NCBI GenBank assembly: GCA_036365455.1 | Contig: JAWQUS010000007.1 | Location: forward strand, 21,034,001-21,098,000 | Source: Macrosoma leucophasiata | Taxonomy: Eukaryota; Arthropoda; Insecta; Lepidoptera; Hedylidae | Direction of reading: 5' to 3' | DNA: 64,000 nucleotides | Part shown: positions 1 through 12,363 of the stretch, in pieces | How positions within the stretch are numbered: the stretch's first letter is position 1 | Layout of the letters: every line of letters starts with the position of its first letter | Program-made: the position numbers and the translations under genes | Notes under the pieces: generated by a model | Told to the model about the DNA's origin: nothing | Databases searched by the model: none | The model's input: only the letters and a program-made list of their open reading frames with translations

Positions 1-443
1 AATCGTAGTAAATGTTAAATGTGGTCGTCGAACTTATTAAAAATATATAATAACGTAATAGGCAATTTATTTTACAAAGCGTTGCAACAAAATTGGGCAA
101 TACTGACGTCACCGTAAACATGTCACAATAAGCAAACAAGTGAACAACGGTTCGCTTGAAAAATGTGTCACAATACTACGAAGGGCCGAAAACAAAAAAT
201 AATGACTTTATTAGCTCTGTGACGGCTGAATTGATTTTGAAACAAAAAGGCTCGATACATTATTGTGGTGGTAATCCTAGAGCAAAGGTATTCAACCGGT
301 GTGCCGCGGCACACACTAGTGTGCTCTATTCTATATGTTTCCAAGTGTGCCGCAATTGCCGTACAGCCTCCAGAGATTTTTAGCTTAGAACTTATAGGTA
401 GAATTTTGTTGTCCAATTGTAAAAATTCTGATTATCACCGAAC
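1..443. other. Non-coding, nothing recognised
   Basis: Short open frames on both strands have no recognisable motif. A small palindrome (tgtgccgcggcaca) lies near 300-313. Confidence 0.4.
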
Positions 444-723
444 TACTGGTGGTAAAGCCCCAGTGACGGACCTCGCGGGCGTAGGCACCACCGCTTTACC
501 TAATATACTTGCCGCTAAATGGTAATGTTCAGCACTATCGTGTTCCGGTCAGGTGGTGATGTACGTAATTTCCGGTACAGAGGCATAACACTTTAGGCTT
601 CAGGAGTGATAACGCATCTGCATTTTGACCTTGGTCTTTGTGTGGGTGTCTATAGACTGCAGTCATTACTTAACATCGATGTGAGCTGCATGCTTGTTTG
701 CCAATTCCATCACATAAAAAAAA
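444..723 (+). repeat. SINE-like repeat family 1, full-length copy
   Basis: This is the commonest repeat in the window, with more than 20 copies or fragments on both strands. The unit is about 280 bp. It begins 'actggtggtagagctcc', passes through a 'gccgctaaatggtagtgttcagcac' block and a 'gcatctgcattttgacc' block, and ends 'catgcttgtttgccac' plus an A-rich tail. There are no terminal inverted repeats and no open frame. The A tail at one end suggests retroposition. I do not see a convincing tRNA A/B box, so calling it a SINE is an inference. This copy has the A tail at 715-723. Confidence 0.75.
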
Positions 724-1139
724 GAACTCTACAACATACAGAGTTAAAGAGGCATCATAACTTTTTGCAATTTTAAAAAGTTATGTAAAAAAGACACCGT
801 ACGATATCCAAACGACTCCTATGCCTGATTTTACAAAGTTTACGGGCTTCTGGTGTGAAGTGAACAATAACAAACGTAATTGATTGTGTAATACCTAATT
901 GACTTTTTCCTCGGCCACAACCTCATTATGTACGTGATATCCTCACGAGATAAGCGTAGGTACCTACATGTGACAGCATGTGTTGTGTTGTGTTGTCTTG
1001 TGAGACAGATAAGTGGACCCATCATCATCAATTGGAGGTCAAAGGTATGATCTGTAGTTTGCTCCGCACACACATTGCTGGTTAGGCACAATAAGAACTT
1101 AACTATGAGGTACTGTTCCTTCCAATTATTTTAATGCTT
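724..1139. other. Intergenic, nothing recognised
   Basis: AT-rich sequence without a recognisable gene or repeat. Confidence 0.4.
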
Positions 1140-1184
1140 AGTAGTCTAATTGTAGCAGACCACTACTGCTACAATTAGACTACT
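1140..1184. repeat. Perfect hairpin, 19-bp arms
   Basis: Arms 1140-1158 and 1166-1184 are exact reverse complements around a 7-nt loop. No direct duplication flanks the structure, so it does not look like a transposon insertion. Confidence 0.85.
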
Positions 1185-2181
1185 GTTATGTGTACTTCTG
1201 GGTTTGATTTCCGATGAATTTGCGTTTATATGGGTGAAGACGGCATTTTGCAAAATTCAAAGGTGTTAACCTACTGTTTATTCTGCTTTTACTGTGCCAC
1301 CCTCGAAGTTTGGTAATGTGCCCGGGTGTGTTGTGTTATCTCTTAATTAATTAATACGAGGCCTGCTCATATTACTTCAATGAACGACTGTATTATGACG
1401 AAACGTCACTCCTGTACTTAACTACCGATAAATGAATTTACCCACGTTTCACCAGTTACCTTTTGTCCCATATATCCAATGGGTATACTATAACAAAGGA
1501 GGTCCGCGAGTGCTCCGAGGGTAGCACTCGGATAGTTGAAAATTCCAAGCAAAATATTTAATTATGTTTAAAAAAATAACGTCTATGGTCTCCTCGTTAT
1601 TGGGTTGCGTAATTACTTAGACCCATTACAATACCATTGACGCATGAACACGCAATTTATATTTTGTATTTAAATAACTTCAAAGTAATATAATTCGCAA
1701 ATAGGCTTAAAAATTGCATCGCCTTTTGCACATTATGCCTACCTAGGTAAGGTCAGATCAAGTTAGCTCGTACAACTAAATAGTCAAGGAAAACCACCGT
1801 AAGATTACTGTTCTCACTTATCATTCCATTCAGTAGACATTGATTGCTTTAAAAAAACAGTATTTTCTTTGCCGAGTCGGGATTTCGAATTTTTTTGAGT
1901 AAAAAAGGGATTCTCTCTTCAAAAGCGGGACATAGTAAAAATTCTATATAATCACACGTACATATTTAAATATCTATACATTTACTTAATTTTAAATAAC
2001 GATTACCTGACAATAAGATATTCTACTTTTAATAAAAAAAAGATATTTTAAATCCTGCCATCAGGATGATTTTTTAATTAAAAAACTAAATTTAAAATCA
2101 AAGTTTCATAAGTGGTGTTCCAAATTGTAACTTACAATAAGAGAATAATTAATTATTTTCCAATCTTATCCAACTAATATT
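1185..2181. other. Intergenic, nothing recognised
   Basis: AT-rich, no supported gene, RNA or repeat. Confidence 0.4.
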
Positions 2182-2300
2182 ATAAATGCGAAAGTTTGTG
2201 AGTATGGATGGATGGATGGAAGTTTGTTACTCTTTCACGAAGAAACTGCTGGACGGATTTGAATGAAACTTTACAGTAATATAAGTTATATACATTGGAA
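2182..2300 (+). repeat. Old interspersed repeat ('aatattataaatgcgaaagttt' type) with GGAT run
   Basis: The opening 'ctaatattataaatgcgaaagtttg' followed by a tetranucleotide run (atggatggatggatgg) and 'ctggacggatttgaatgaaact' is a layout I recall from many lepidopteran genomes. A related start occurs at 16258. Confidence 0.5.
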
Positions 2301-3778
2301 TAACATAAAGGCTACAATTTGCAAAGATTAAAAGTAACGCGGATGAAGCACATCTATGGCATAACAAAACATTACTTTGACCAAATTTAGCGCACGTAAA
2401 AATAACCAATAAATTGAAGAAGAAAATAAGTAAATATTATTTTTCATTTAGGATTTGTGTTCAACATGTGATTTGTAATTCGTCATATTTCAACATGAAC
2501 ATAGCAAAAGAAGATGTAATCAACCTTGATGAACGGTTAATCACTTAGGTACCTACCTATACATTGTTTATTAAATGCAACTGATAAAGAAAGTTTTAAA
2601 AAAGGTTAACGAATATCTAAAACACGTGTCGCAATTTCACTTAAAAATTGTTTTTTAATCGATTCACTCATTTACAGCCAGTCGTCAGTTTATGACTTCG
2701 TTGGAGAGTGAAGCTGCACTGATAATAAATAGTAATTTAAACTTAAATAATCTGCTAAACATAACAAAAAGGTGAATTTGCAGGCAATGTAGAGGTTTTG
2801 CAACCACATCTATGTTTCTTTTATATATTACGCTAGACTCTAGACTTACAGGTGAGCATGCAATTTAATGTGTCGGACCTAACCTGCCAAAAACACATTA
2901 GAACACTATCATACACATCTGCTGCAAAATGAATACCAAGGTACTGATAAATTGCTATCATATGGACACAAAAGTCATAAAACGCAATCTAGCGAATCCG
3001 TGGACCAAGTCGCTGCGTAGGTATGGTTTATTTTACATCATCTTGATAGATTTTTCATACACAATACCATTCTTTTTCTACCAAGTAGGAGCTGCTCTGC
3101 ATAAATTCGTTGTTTCTGATCAGTTGCATTCATCAATTTACTTCATCAAAATGATAAGTGGTCACCGTTCGTTTGTTTACCTATGCATGCGAACGATCAC
3201 CAAACCGACTGTTATCAGCACGTGTTGACAATCTCATGACGAACCGCTTTTTATCTTTTAATCAGATTTTATCTTACATTTAATATTTATAAATCTCTAA
3301 ATACCACAAAAAAGAACGAAACCATTTTTAACCGAGTTCGAAAAAAGGAGTTAGAAGGTTATCAATTCATCGGAATCTTTTTTTTTATGTGTGTTCACCG
3401 ATAATTTGAAAACGCTTGTACCGATTTGGATATTTTTTTTTAACACACAATGTCATAGGTACTTTCATTATTTATTCCATTAAGTCATCATTGGTTAACT
3501 CATCACTGTCCATAAATATCATCACTTTCATAACATTTGAAGAATTTATTTATATGAGTAACTAATTTTACAAAGCTGTAAGTACATAATAATTAATATG
3601 AAATTAAACATAGTCATATATTTATAGTCACACTGCGTGACAAAATAAATATTCAGAGTTCGGAGTACATTTATGAGGCAAATATTTTTTCCTGTTTGTG
3701 AGTTTAATCCCTAGTAATATTATAAATACGATATCTAATACAGTAACACTACCTACTAGAATTTTGTCTGTACCTAAT
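2301..3778. other. Intergenic, nothing recognised
   Basis: AT-rich. The 99-codon open frame at 2929-3228 has no motif and no sign of splicing, and I do not call it a gene. Confidence 0.4.
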
Positions 3779-4050
3779 TTTTTATAATGGGGTTAGGTGG
3801 CAAACAGGGTTGCATTTCACATTGTAGTTTAATGATAACTGCAGCCTATCAGGCCTACACAAAGACCAGAGGTCAAAATGCAGATGCTTTGCCACTCCTG
3901 AGACCTAATTGATATGTCTCTGTGATAAGTAATTACGGGGCCGTCGATTACCATCTAACCGGAACACGATGGTGCTGAACACAATCATTTGACGGATAGA
4001 TTTGGTAATGCGGTGATGCCTACGCCTGCACTGGAACCCTACCACCAGTA
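3779..4050 (-). repeat. SINE-like family 1, diverged copy
   Basis: Reverse-oriented copy from 'ggtggcaaac' to 'accaccagta'. It is more diverged than the 12,072 or 42,136 copies, so probably older. Confidence 0.65.
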
Positions 4051-5171
4051 GATCATATCGGAGACTTCTTATCTGAAGAGAATGTACTTAATGATGTGTC
4101 ATTCTTGAGACGACAGTAAATTTCTCTATTCTATTTAATAATTTAGTAAGTAATATTAAGGCTTCTGTTTTCTTTCAAATAATATTTGGTTTTAGTTAAC
4201 CTCACTATCACAAACAAGCAGTTTTCATCGTATTCAGTAGTGATTCTTTTAAACTAGACGAGCTCCCGAAAATGCCGGGATCCCGCGGGATTGACATTTA
4301 TAATCTCGAGGGAATTTACGATCTCGAGTTGGGATTGCATTCCCTAGTAGATACCTATCAACAAAAATATCTACACTTTGTTATTTAAGTTTTGTTTAGA
4401 CGGAACTTAACGGTATATATACCGGTATAGGTACCTATCTGGGTAATAAATTAGAAAATTATTTATCCGTCAGATAACGCCTAATCACCTATGTAACAAT
4501 TTACTTAGTTTGGCCGTAGTATTATTACATATTCTCTGGTTTGGCTCTACGACCTTGACCGCTGGATTAGTGTTGCCATTTGCGTCGAATGTTTTCACTG
4601 TTATGAAACACCGAACTGAAACTGTGTTGCCAGGTTGCCACATAATATGTTCGAATCCACAAATGTCAAATCACTAATTTGATTGCCGCTAAATGTGTAT
4701 TTCATTTGTCTTTATTACTATAAACTTCTTACATTGAAATTGAAACGTCGGATGACTGAATATGGATCAATGTCACTGAATGTGGGTCAAAGAAAAACAC
4801 TTTATTTATCTACCCTTGTTCGAGTTCAATGGCAGATCGTAGATTAAATAAAATATTGATTGTAGGTACATTGTGTAATGTTATGTATTATGTAATTTCG
4901 TTATGTTTATGGTTTTATGAGATGATTGAAGACGTTTTTTTTATTGTGGAGACCGAAATGTAAATTTCGATTAAATTACCTATTAGGTATAACTGTTCAT
5001 AAAAATTATGTGCTAATTTTGAATGATTTTTGATCATCTGATCAGGTGGTAAAGGGTTCAAATGCAAAACACTAATAAGAAACAATAGTAATTGCCCCAC
5101 AAGAGAAGGTATCATAGCAATAACTGACGTCAGTTAGTTTTGTTAACTACAGGAATAACTTTTAAGTTACG
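4051..5171. other. Intergenic, nothing recognised
   Basis: A GC-rich patch at 4260-4335 (cccgaaaatgccgggatccc) could be a remnant of a DNA-transposon end, but no partner end is visible. Confidence 0.35.
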
Positions 5172-5424
5172 AAGGGGGCAAACAAGCATGCAGTTCACAT
5201 GGAAGATAAATTATGTTTGCAGCCTATTAACATCTACATAAAAACCAGAGATAAAAATGCAGGTGCATCGCCACCCCTGAGATCTTAGGTGTTGAGAGTC
5301 TGTGATATTTATTAATGACCCATACTTTGCCATCTAACCGGAACACGATAGTGCTGAACACTACAATTTGGCGGCAGATAGTGCCTACGCCCTCGAGTCC
5401 TACACTGGGACTCTACCACCAGTA
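5172..5424 (-). repeat. SINE-like family 1, diverged copy
   Basis: Reverse-oriented copy ending 'actctaccaccagta'. It has several small internal deletions. Confidence 0.6.
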
Positions 5425-6040
5425 ATAGAGAGTCATGTGTCCCCTCTACCTATTAAACGGTTGTTGTAAGAAATTCAAACGTTATGCCAATAGTAGCTAA
5501 ATTATGAAGCAATTGAAAAAAAAAATTTCCAGTTTGCGAGTAGGTAACAGTCGCCCAATTTTTTTTTTAATTTATTTCACTATATTATTCAAACTTAAAA
5601 ACTACGCAACTCTATACTGCGCGTGCCCCGACACGCACTTGACCGTTTTTTTGTGTGTAAATTGATACAATATTCGATTATATATTAATTTAGAACTATT
5701 TTTGGGCGTTCAATGTTCTTGAACTAATTGATTTCTTTGACCGGTGTCGTCTTTGTGAAGCATTTAATTAGTTTTTTTTTCGATTTGACATAACGTCATA
5801 AAATAATTTTGTTTGTTAATAAATAACAGTAACATAAAAAGTGACCCAATCGAATCACGAAATATGTATCAATGACACAAAAGTAGGTCACAGAATATTA
5901 TACAGACATTTATTTTATTTTACCTTTAACAACAATAATTTAAATTAGTTTTTTTTTACATTTTGACGTCATGTTTTATTACCTACATATCTATGTAGTG
6001 GTTTTTGTGACACTGAAGAAAATTCGTAATCAGCTCGCAA
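5425..6040. other. Intergenic, nothing recognised
   Basis: AT-rich with several T homopolymers (5560-5570, 5770-5780, 5949-5957). No gene supported. Confidence 0.4.
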
Positions 6041-6154
6041 CAAAACGCATCTGCATTTAGACCTCTGGTTTTTGTGTAGACGTCCATAGGCTGCAGTCAT
6101 CACTTAACATCAATGTCAGCTGCATGCTTGTCTGCCACCCTCCTTACATAAAAA
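6041..6154 (+). repeat. SINE-like family 1, 3' half
   Basis: Only the 3' half with its short A tail is present. 5' truncation is what incomplete reverse transcription would give. Confidence 0.55.
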
Positions 6155-6876
6155 CACCTGGATATAAGGTCTCTCTTCTCTCAAGATCTACTTGGTCAAT
6201 CATCAGCTATTTTTCTATATCATAACATCTCATCATTATCATCATAATTTCAGAAGAAAGACGTCCACTGCTGGACAAAAGCCTCCGGATTTTTTACAGG
6301 TTACGCGTAAAGCGACCTACACGCGGGCGGAACCGCGGGCAACAGCTAGTTATGTAATATGTTTTCAAATTCTTACCAACCTTTTAGTTTAGTCCTGCAG
6401 AGTTTTCTATTACCGTCCTTTTTTAAAAAACACTTCCGTCTTTTTTCTGCAAACGAACAAAAATAAGTCTTCTATAATGCAACTTCGTTAGATAAATTAT
6501 TATTATGGTTGAAAATTTCCAGAAGGAACAAATCACAAACTTTGCGCGACGTTGTACCTATTCCGAGCCGCTAAGATATCCTTATGAAATAAATTTCGAG
6601 GGTTCTGAACTTCTGTGCATACTTATTTTAAGACTATTAGCCTAGAATGATCATAATACTGACGGGGCTTGTTTCCCCATTTGTGACGTTCGCAAGACTC
6701 GAGTTGGACAACTTCATGAAATGTGAAATATCGTCCACTTACTAGTTTGTGTTTATTATGAAATAATTTGATGAAAATTACAGTTTACTTTAGACGATGC
6801 GTAATAGAAATGGGCTATGCAATTATTCTGAGATTATATAATTAGTTACATTACATAGAATCAGATGTTATTTCTC
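6155..6876. other. Intergenic with a short old repeat fragment
   Basis: 6250-6350 holds 'gacgtccactgctggacaaaagcctcc' and 'gcgggcggaaccgcgggcaacagctag', phrases I recall from widespread lepidopteran repeats. The rest shows nothing. Confidence 0.35.
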
Positions 6877-7145
6877 GTAACTTCACGCCTGTGATAGGCA
6901 GAGGTAAATGCTTGCATTTATGCATACATGCAAACACCCACGATTCGCCGGTTACGTTTTGGCCCATGTAACAGGTGGCGACATCCTATTGACGACCTAT
7001 TGACATCTACAGGCACATAACCAAACTCCGGCAGTGAGCTAATGGAAATAATAAAAAAAAAATTCAAGAAAAGAAACAACCGCACCATCTATAAAGGATA
7101 ATATACCTTTATCTCTGATACTTACTCCCAGACAACTGAGGCCAG
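6877..7145 (-). repeat. tRNA-derived SINE S1, head lost
   Basis: It matches the body of the two better copies at 57,067 and 61,247 ('aggcagaggtaaatgc', 'ggttacgttttggcccatgtaacaggtggcg'), but the tRNA-like head is degraded. Confidence 0.6.
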
Positions 7146-7708
7146 TTTATTTAAACAAATGGAAACTTTTTAAAATGAAATAAGTATTTTAGTCGTTCAG
7201 AGCATAACAACAGCAAGAAGCGTGCAACGCGGAAGCGCACGCGTGACTCATTGACTCATGTGAAGAAGGACAGTACTGATTCATTTACCAAGTGATAGTA
7301 TTGGTGATACCGTAAGGCCTGCTCCACATTTACAATAATATTGTGCAATAATTTAATTGAGCAATAACATTCAATAGGATCAGGATACAGAATGATAATT
7401 AAATTATGTTTTCGTTAAGACAAAACCTTATGACTGCGAAAAGAAAAGATCATAGCAAGATTTGTACAAAAAAAAAAGAAAAAGGTATTCGACTTACAAA
7501 CGTACATATTTGAAATTAGATTTTGAGAACCTATACAGCAGGAGAACAGTTTTGTAGTTATTGAGGAGAGTCCTGCTGTTGCTACGAAATGCCATTTTTA
7601 TTCCCAGATTCTATAACATTTAATATTTTTACTATTTATTGGTTAGACAAAACTCTAATTAAGTACTAAAATAAAACAATTAAGTTAGCTGGTTTGCAAA
7701 TACTAACC

Positions 7709-7846
7709 CCCTTATTCATAAACGTACATTAGACATGTTTTGGCTATGCTTTGTCTTTGTCTGTTGCATTGTCAAATGTGCAGGATAGAAAAAGATAAAG
7801 GAGAGATAAGCAACACTTTAGCTAAAATACGTCTATGAATAAGGGG
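7709..7846. mobile_element. MITE-like element with about 19-bp inverted ends
   Basis: The ends 'ccccttattcataaacgta' and 'tacgtctatgaataagggg' are reverse complements at 18 of 19 positions, about 138 bp apart, with no coding capacity. No clear target duplication was found, so exact borders are uncertain. Confidence 0.55.
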
Positions 7847-7851
7847 TATGT

Positions 7852-7892
7852 ATGCCAATGCTATACTTACACGGTAAGTATAGCATTGGCAT
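7852..7892. repeat. Perfect hairpin, 19-bp arms, 3-nt loop
   Basis: Arms 7852-7870 and 7874-7892 are exact reverse complements around 'acg'. The insertion site of the next element falls in the right arm. Confidence 0.85.
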
Positions 7893-7895
7893 TAA

Positions 7896-8455
7896 TTGCA
7901 TATTGACGCAAATCTGCCTACCATCCGGCAGTTTATGAAGCGAGCTTCAGCTCGCTATTTCGATCGGGCGAGTCACCACCTAAATCCGCTGGTCAGAGCG
8001 GCCGCGATTTACACTCCTTTTGATCGTGCCAAAAGGAGACGTCCAAGGCACGTCTTAAAAGATCCGGACGATGAGACCACGTTGGCCATCGCCGCTATGA
8101 ACAATCATTTACAGAATCACACTGCACAAACCGCTAACAATACAACGCGCCGACGCGTTTCGCGCCGCGCCCGCCCCTGATCCCGACCCTATCTCCGGCC
8201 CCGCGAGGCCGATTCCGGTTATCACCAACCGAATGGAGTAGAGCGAAAGTTGCACCGCCCATAATCGCATATGTCTCATATGTCTCTCCGCAACGTCCTA
8301 AGCCGAGGCACGGACCCGCATGGGTCACCCTTAGGCAGTTGCGCTAACTTTTAGGCTGGAGCGCCATCTGCGCTCGCCGATTGCCCGGTGAAGTAGACTA
8401 GTGCCGTCTCGAGACAGGCCGCCTACACAAAGCCCCACCAAAAAAAAAAAAAAAA
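7896..8455 (+). mobile_element. 5'-truncated Jockey-clade (BmC1-like) non-LTR element
   Basis: A 560-bp 3' fragment ending in a run of about 17 A, flanked by an exact 11-bp duplication ATTGGCATTAA (7885-7895 and 8456-8466). The open frame 7896-8180 reads like the extreme C-terminus of Jockey/BmC1 ORF2 proteins (NLPTIRQFMKRAS, NPLVRAA, RRPRHVL), followed by a 3' UTR. Truncation during target-primed reverse transcription explains the missing 5' part. The perfect duplication and long A run suggest a fairly recent insertion. Confidence 0.8.
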
Positions 8456-8466
8456 ATTGGCATTAA

Positions 8467-9262
8467 CAAAAATCTTAGAACACAAGTGGTCAAAAATGGA
8501 AAATATTGCGCAATAACTTATCACTAACTTGATCTTCTGACTAAAGCCTAACATGTGAATAATTTGTGATTTCCTTGACGTCGACAAATATCTGAATAAC
8601 CGAAAGCAAACTGGCGCTTGTGATATGAGTCAGATCAAGGTCCTGTTAATCATTATTATAATTCCACTATCTGCAGTCAGGTACTGGAATAGTGATTGTG
8701 TGATGACGTCGCCACTATGATACATTTCCGTATAACAGTGTACCTATATTCTCATGTGACGAATGGGCTAACTCGGCATTTTTAATTAATTCTATTCTTT
8801 TTATTAGGCGTCGGGACTTAGTGACCCCATTGTCCATTAATGGAGGAGAATTCTTCCGCTTCTTCTTCTAGTGCAGTCAGTCAACTGAACAATGGCGGTC
8901 AAACCATTCCAATAGTGCGATAGTGAATGCTACACGGGATGGGCAGTACAGCACGATAGCACACCGCGGACACTCCGCCGAAATTCCATACCAATTCTCG
9001 CGGCGGCCGCGGCGGACCGGAGGGGAGTAGCCATAGCGTTTAATGCCGATGTACAGTCTGACAATTTTTTGTGGGTGTGACCACACACATACCTACTACA
9101 AAAATCGTCTATTACTACGAAACTCACACCTTGACTTAAACAAAATACATAAACAATTTCAAGTACACATTATTAAACATCTAGGCGACAGGCATAGGCC
9201 CATTTGGGCTTGCACTTTGACAGAGGGGAAAGTCTGCATACGGTGGTCAATGTTGCTCTATG
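8467..9262. other. Intergenic with short fragment of repeat C
   Basis: 8961-8990 carries 'accgcggacactccgcc', the reverse complement of the end of repeat C seen at 47,852 and 51,913. A GC-rich patch (gcggcggccgcggcgg) lies at 9000-9015. No gene supported. Confidence 0.35.
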
Positions 9263-9347
9263 TGAACACTACCATTTGGCGGTAGGCAGTAGGCATGTTG
9301 ATTAGGTAATGCGGTGGTTCCTACGCCCTCGAGCCCCTGTGTTGGAA
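9263..9347 (-). repeat. SINE-like family 1, fragment
   Basis: Fragment covering 'gaacactaccatttggcgg' to 'cctacgccctcgag'. Confidence 0.5.
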
Positions 9348-9742
9348 TATTTGGCAACCTGCTAGGATCATCGTTGACAGGTGATTTCACTTTGTCAATC
9401 TGTCAAATAGATCTCTAAGTCAATCTTTTGTATTCTTATCACACGATCGTATTATAAAATTAAATAGATATCTGATTTTGGCCATTTAGTTAAGGATCAC
9501 CCATAAATTATGTCACACAAATTCCATTTTCTTTGTTTATCTGTTGTCTCAGGTAGTAACCGTCAGAATTAAGTGGCACCCCGCCGTTCTGTCGTCTTGT
9601 CTTTTGGCAAACCAAATTAGTTTGTAACTTGAAATAAATAGGCAAAAAAAACTTGTGTAATTTTTTACCACAAAAGGTCCACAAAAGGTTATCTATCCTT
9701 TTCATTGGGTGCGATCCACTGCTACACAGCCGCAACTGTATC

Positions 9743-10370
9743 GTTCCACCTAAGGCCCGTGGTCATCGCGAGCGACCGTTCGACGTCATACTCGTAGATG
9801 ACATCACTATTCGCGACTGCATCTCGCCCACATCGTCCACAAAATATTGGTCGGTCGGATTGGGCTTCCACAAAACGTAGCGGAAATTCGAAAAAAGAAC
9901 GATTTCATCATGCCGCCATATTTGCAAGTCCGCAGCGCTCAAGATGTGCATTCCCCGTCGACCACACCCGCGGACTTTTTACGATAGGGGTTGTCCAGTA
10001 ATCACGTGAGGCTCGAAAGGGGGGGGGGGGGTTCAGGAAAAAATCACGAAACATCACAAGGGAAGGGAGTATATGGAGATATCACGTGTATTTATTTCTT
10101 CTTTGAGTGGCCAATTTCGAAACCGAAAATTGGTGCAGGATTTTTTTTAACAATTTGAGAAACTTTCGTCTCGATAATCAATAATTTTCACGTCATATAC
10201 ATGCTTACTATATTTCATTTACGCGATTTTTATTCCCGATGTCTTATTTACCGGTCCAAGTGACGCTGAAAAACATCACGTGATTAATGGACGTCCCCAT
10301 AGTGGAACGGCAATTTCAGCGGTCGTGGACGGTCGTCGTGGTGGATGGCGTTGCGGGCGTTTAGTGGAAC
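9743..10370. mobile_element. DNA-transposon-like element containing a second one
   Basis: The outer ends (gttccacctaaggcccg / cgggcgtttagtggaac) are imperfect inverted repeats. They are flanked by the exact direct repeat GTATC at 9738-9742 and 10371-10375. Subtracting the inner element leaves about 315 bp with no transposase, so it is probably non-autonomous. Superfamily not recognised. Confidence 0.6.
9987..10298. mobile_element. Inner MITE-like element, ends GGGG..GTCCA..TAATCACGTGA
   Basis: Inverted ends at 9987-10012 and 10274-10298 share 'tcca.taatcacgtga' and are flanked by ATA on both sides (9984-9986, 10299-10301). A G homopolymer of about 12 lies at 10,019-10,030. No coding capacity. 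Being inside the outer element it is the younger insertion. Confidence 0.55.
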
Positions 10371-10539
10371 GTATCCATTATGTCACATCATGTGCCCTTC
10401 TTGGGTTGCTGTGACTGTGAGTGATTAATGGTATCTCCAGTCTTAACATGTTCCTGCTTCCGACAGGCTGGTACAAAGCGGCGATATTCAATTAGTTTGA
10501 GGAAACCAAGATCTTCACACTCACGTTCCACCCCTTAGT

Positions 10540-10640
10540 GCATGTCTTATGTGTCTCCCCGCAACGCCCTAAGTCGAGAATCGGACTCACAGGTCTCTCT
10601 TAGACATTTGTGTAAACTTAGTGTAAGCCTAAACGACTGC
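10540..10640 (+). repeat. Diverged 3' UTR of the BmC1-like Jockey family
   Basis: 'gtgtctccccgcaacgccctaag' and neighbouring sequence match the 3' UTR of the copy at 7896-8455 (8270-8340) with many differences. Confidence 0.5.
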
Positions 10641-10642
10641 GC

Positions 10643-10735
10643 TCCAGTGGCGGACTAAAATCATTAGGGGCCCGGGGCGGTATTTGGCATTTGGAGGCCC
10701 ACTAGCGGGACGCACAAGCGTCAAGGCATATATGT
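10643..10735 (+). repeat. Repeat E ('aggggcccggggcgg')
   Basis: A block 'ggcggac..aggggcccggggcgg.attcggcatttgga' shared with 18,279-18,365. Class unknown. Confidence 0.45.
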
Positions 10736-11229
10736 ATGATTAATACGCAAAAAAAATTACATTTCCCTCCGTAAGGTCTACAAATCTTGATTCCCAGCGA
10801 CCAGTCGATCTTTGGAGGCTGAACTCACGCAATCTATACAAATAAATAAAATTGGAGTGTCTGTTTGTAATAATTTTTTTTTTCTTCTCCTTTGTATACC
10901 TAATTAAACAAGAGGAGTAAGTAATGTTGTGGATGACTTGACAGAAGTCCTCGCTACGGTTTACGGGCGACTTAAGTCAATATCAAGATGAAAGGTGTGT
11001 ATAGAGTGGGTTAGGTATGTATTTTGAGTTTAGTTATTATGTGATGATATCTCATGTATTGTTGAACTGCTTTAAGGTGTTGACAATGTGTTTAGTGAAC
11101 TGATTGAATGTGTTTCTTGTACTTTCTTTTTGTAGGATGCTTTCTAATTTGAATGGGTCTATATTGAGCATATTGCATGTGTTTATGTGAGTGTAGCGAG
11201 CGTTACTGTAGCGAGGACAATCAGTTAGT
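10736..11229. other. Intergenic, nothing recognised
   Basis: AT-rich. No supported gene. Confidence 0.4.
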
Positions 11230-11640
11230 AATATTAAAATAACCGCTTTTTACTTAATGCATATGTATGTATACACGGTACATATACCAAAACCACATTT
11301 TTTACAATTTTTGTCTGTCTGTCTGTCTGTTTGGCGGGGCTAATCTTGGGAACGGCTGGACCGATTTTGACAGGACTTTCAGGCTGATGTGATAAGGAGT
11401 AACTTAGGCTACTTTTATCTCCATACACCCATACATACATACATACCTACATACAAATAAGTAGAATTCGAGTGTATCCGACTTTGACGGGACTTTCACT
11501 GGCAGATAGCTGATGTAATAAGGAGTAACTTAGGCTACTTTTATACTAGCTGCGCCCACGACTTCGTTCGGGTACTTACCTAGATACTGAACAATCATAT
11601 TTTTTCTCACGTGGACGAAGTCGCGGCCACAGCTAGTAGA
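11230..11640 (+). repeat. Repeat F, long copy
   Basis: It includes a (TCTG)n run and 'ggcggggctaatcttgggaacggctggaccgat'. It ends in a fold-back unit (11,547-11,639) of two inverted halves 'actagctgcgcccacgacttcgt..' and '..acgaagtcgcggccacagctagt'. The same arrangement, inverted, is in TFIIB intron 4 (46,224-46,515). Confidence 0.65.
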
Positions 11641-12071
11641 TAAATACAGATATCTCATTAAAAATCTTTGGGATTTTGAAGTCGGTTGTTTTATTTTTCA
11701 ATGTCACCCATGATGTTATCTTTAGATCCTAATTTGATCCCATGGATTGAACTTCAAACGACGACGAAGGAATTTACAAAATCGGTTCACGATTGACTGA
11801 GGGATCGATGAACATACATAAAAAACATACTTACATATAGTTCAAAAATAACAGATTCTATGAAATATCAACACAACCTACCTCTACCTATCCGTGCGAA
11901 CAACTGTTCATTGCAAAAAAAATGTTTCAATAAAGGTCCATATGTGCGAACAACTGGCGTCAGTTGCTACACATCAATGTAAATAATACGTTATTAAAAA
12001 AATAATTATTTTAAAAACCTTCCTACACCCTTTTCTTGTGTTAATAATACAAAAGCTTTAACCTTTTTGAC
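11641..12071. other. Intergenic, nothing recognised
   Basis: AT-rich, no motif supported. Confidence 0.4.
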
Positions 12072-12363
12072 TTTTTTTTTTTTTTTGGAAAAGGAAGTGG
12101 CAAACAAGCATGCAATTCACATTAATGTTAAGTGATGACTGCAGCCTATAGACACCCACACAAAGACCGAGGTCAAAATGCAGATGCGTTACCACTCCTG
12201 AGGCCTAAGGTGTTATGCCTCTGTGCCGGAAATTACAGGGCCGTACATTACCACCTGACCGGAACACGATAGTGCTGAACACTACCATTTAGCGGCAAGT
12301 AAATCAGGTAATGCGGTGGTGCCTACGCCCGCGAGCTCCGTCACTGGAACTCTACCGCGAGTA
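12072..12363 (-). repeat. SINE-like family 1, full-length copy
   Basis: Complete copy in reverse orientation with a T run (A tail on the minus strand) at 12,072-12,086. Very similar to 14,091-14,369 and 42,136-42,426. Confidence 0.75.

Noticed and set aside
2929..3228. 99-codon plus-strand open frame
   Set aside because: No motif, AT-rich composition and no splice or promoter context. Length is within what AT-rich random DNA gives.
11257..11440. CRISPR-like or satellite array suggested by TCTG/ACAT runs
   Set aside because: These are short tetranucleotide runs within an interspersed repeat. There are no spacers and the genome is eukaryotic.
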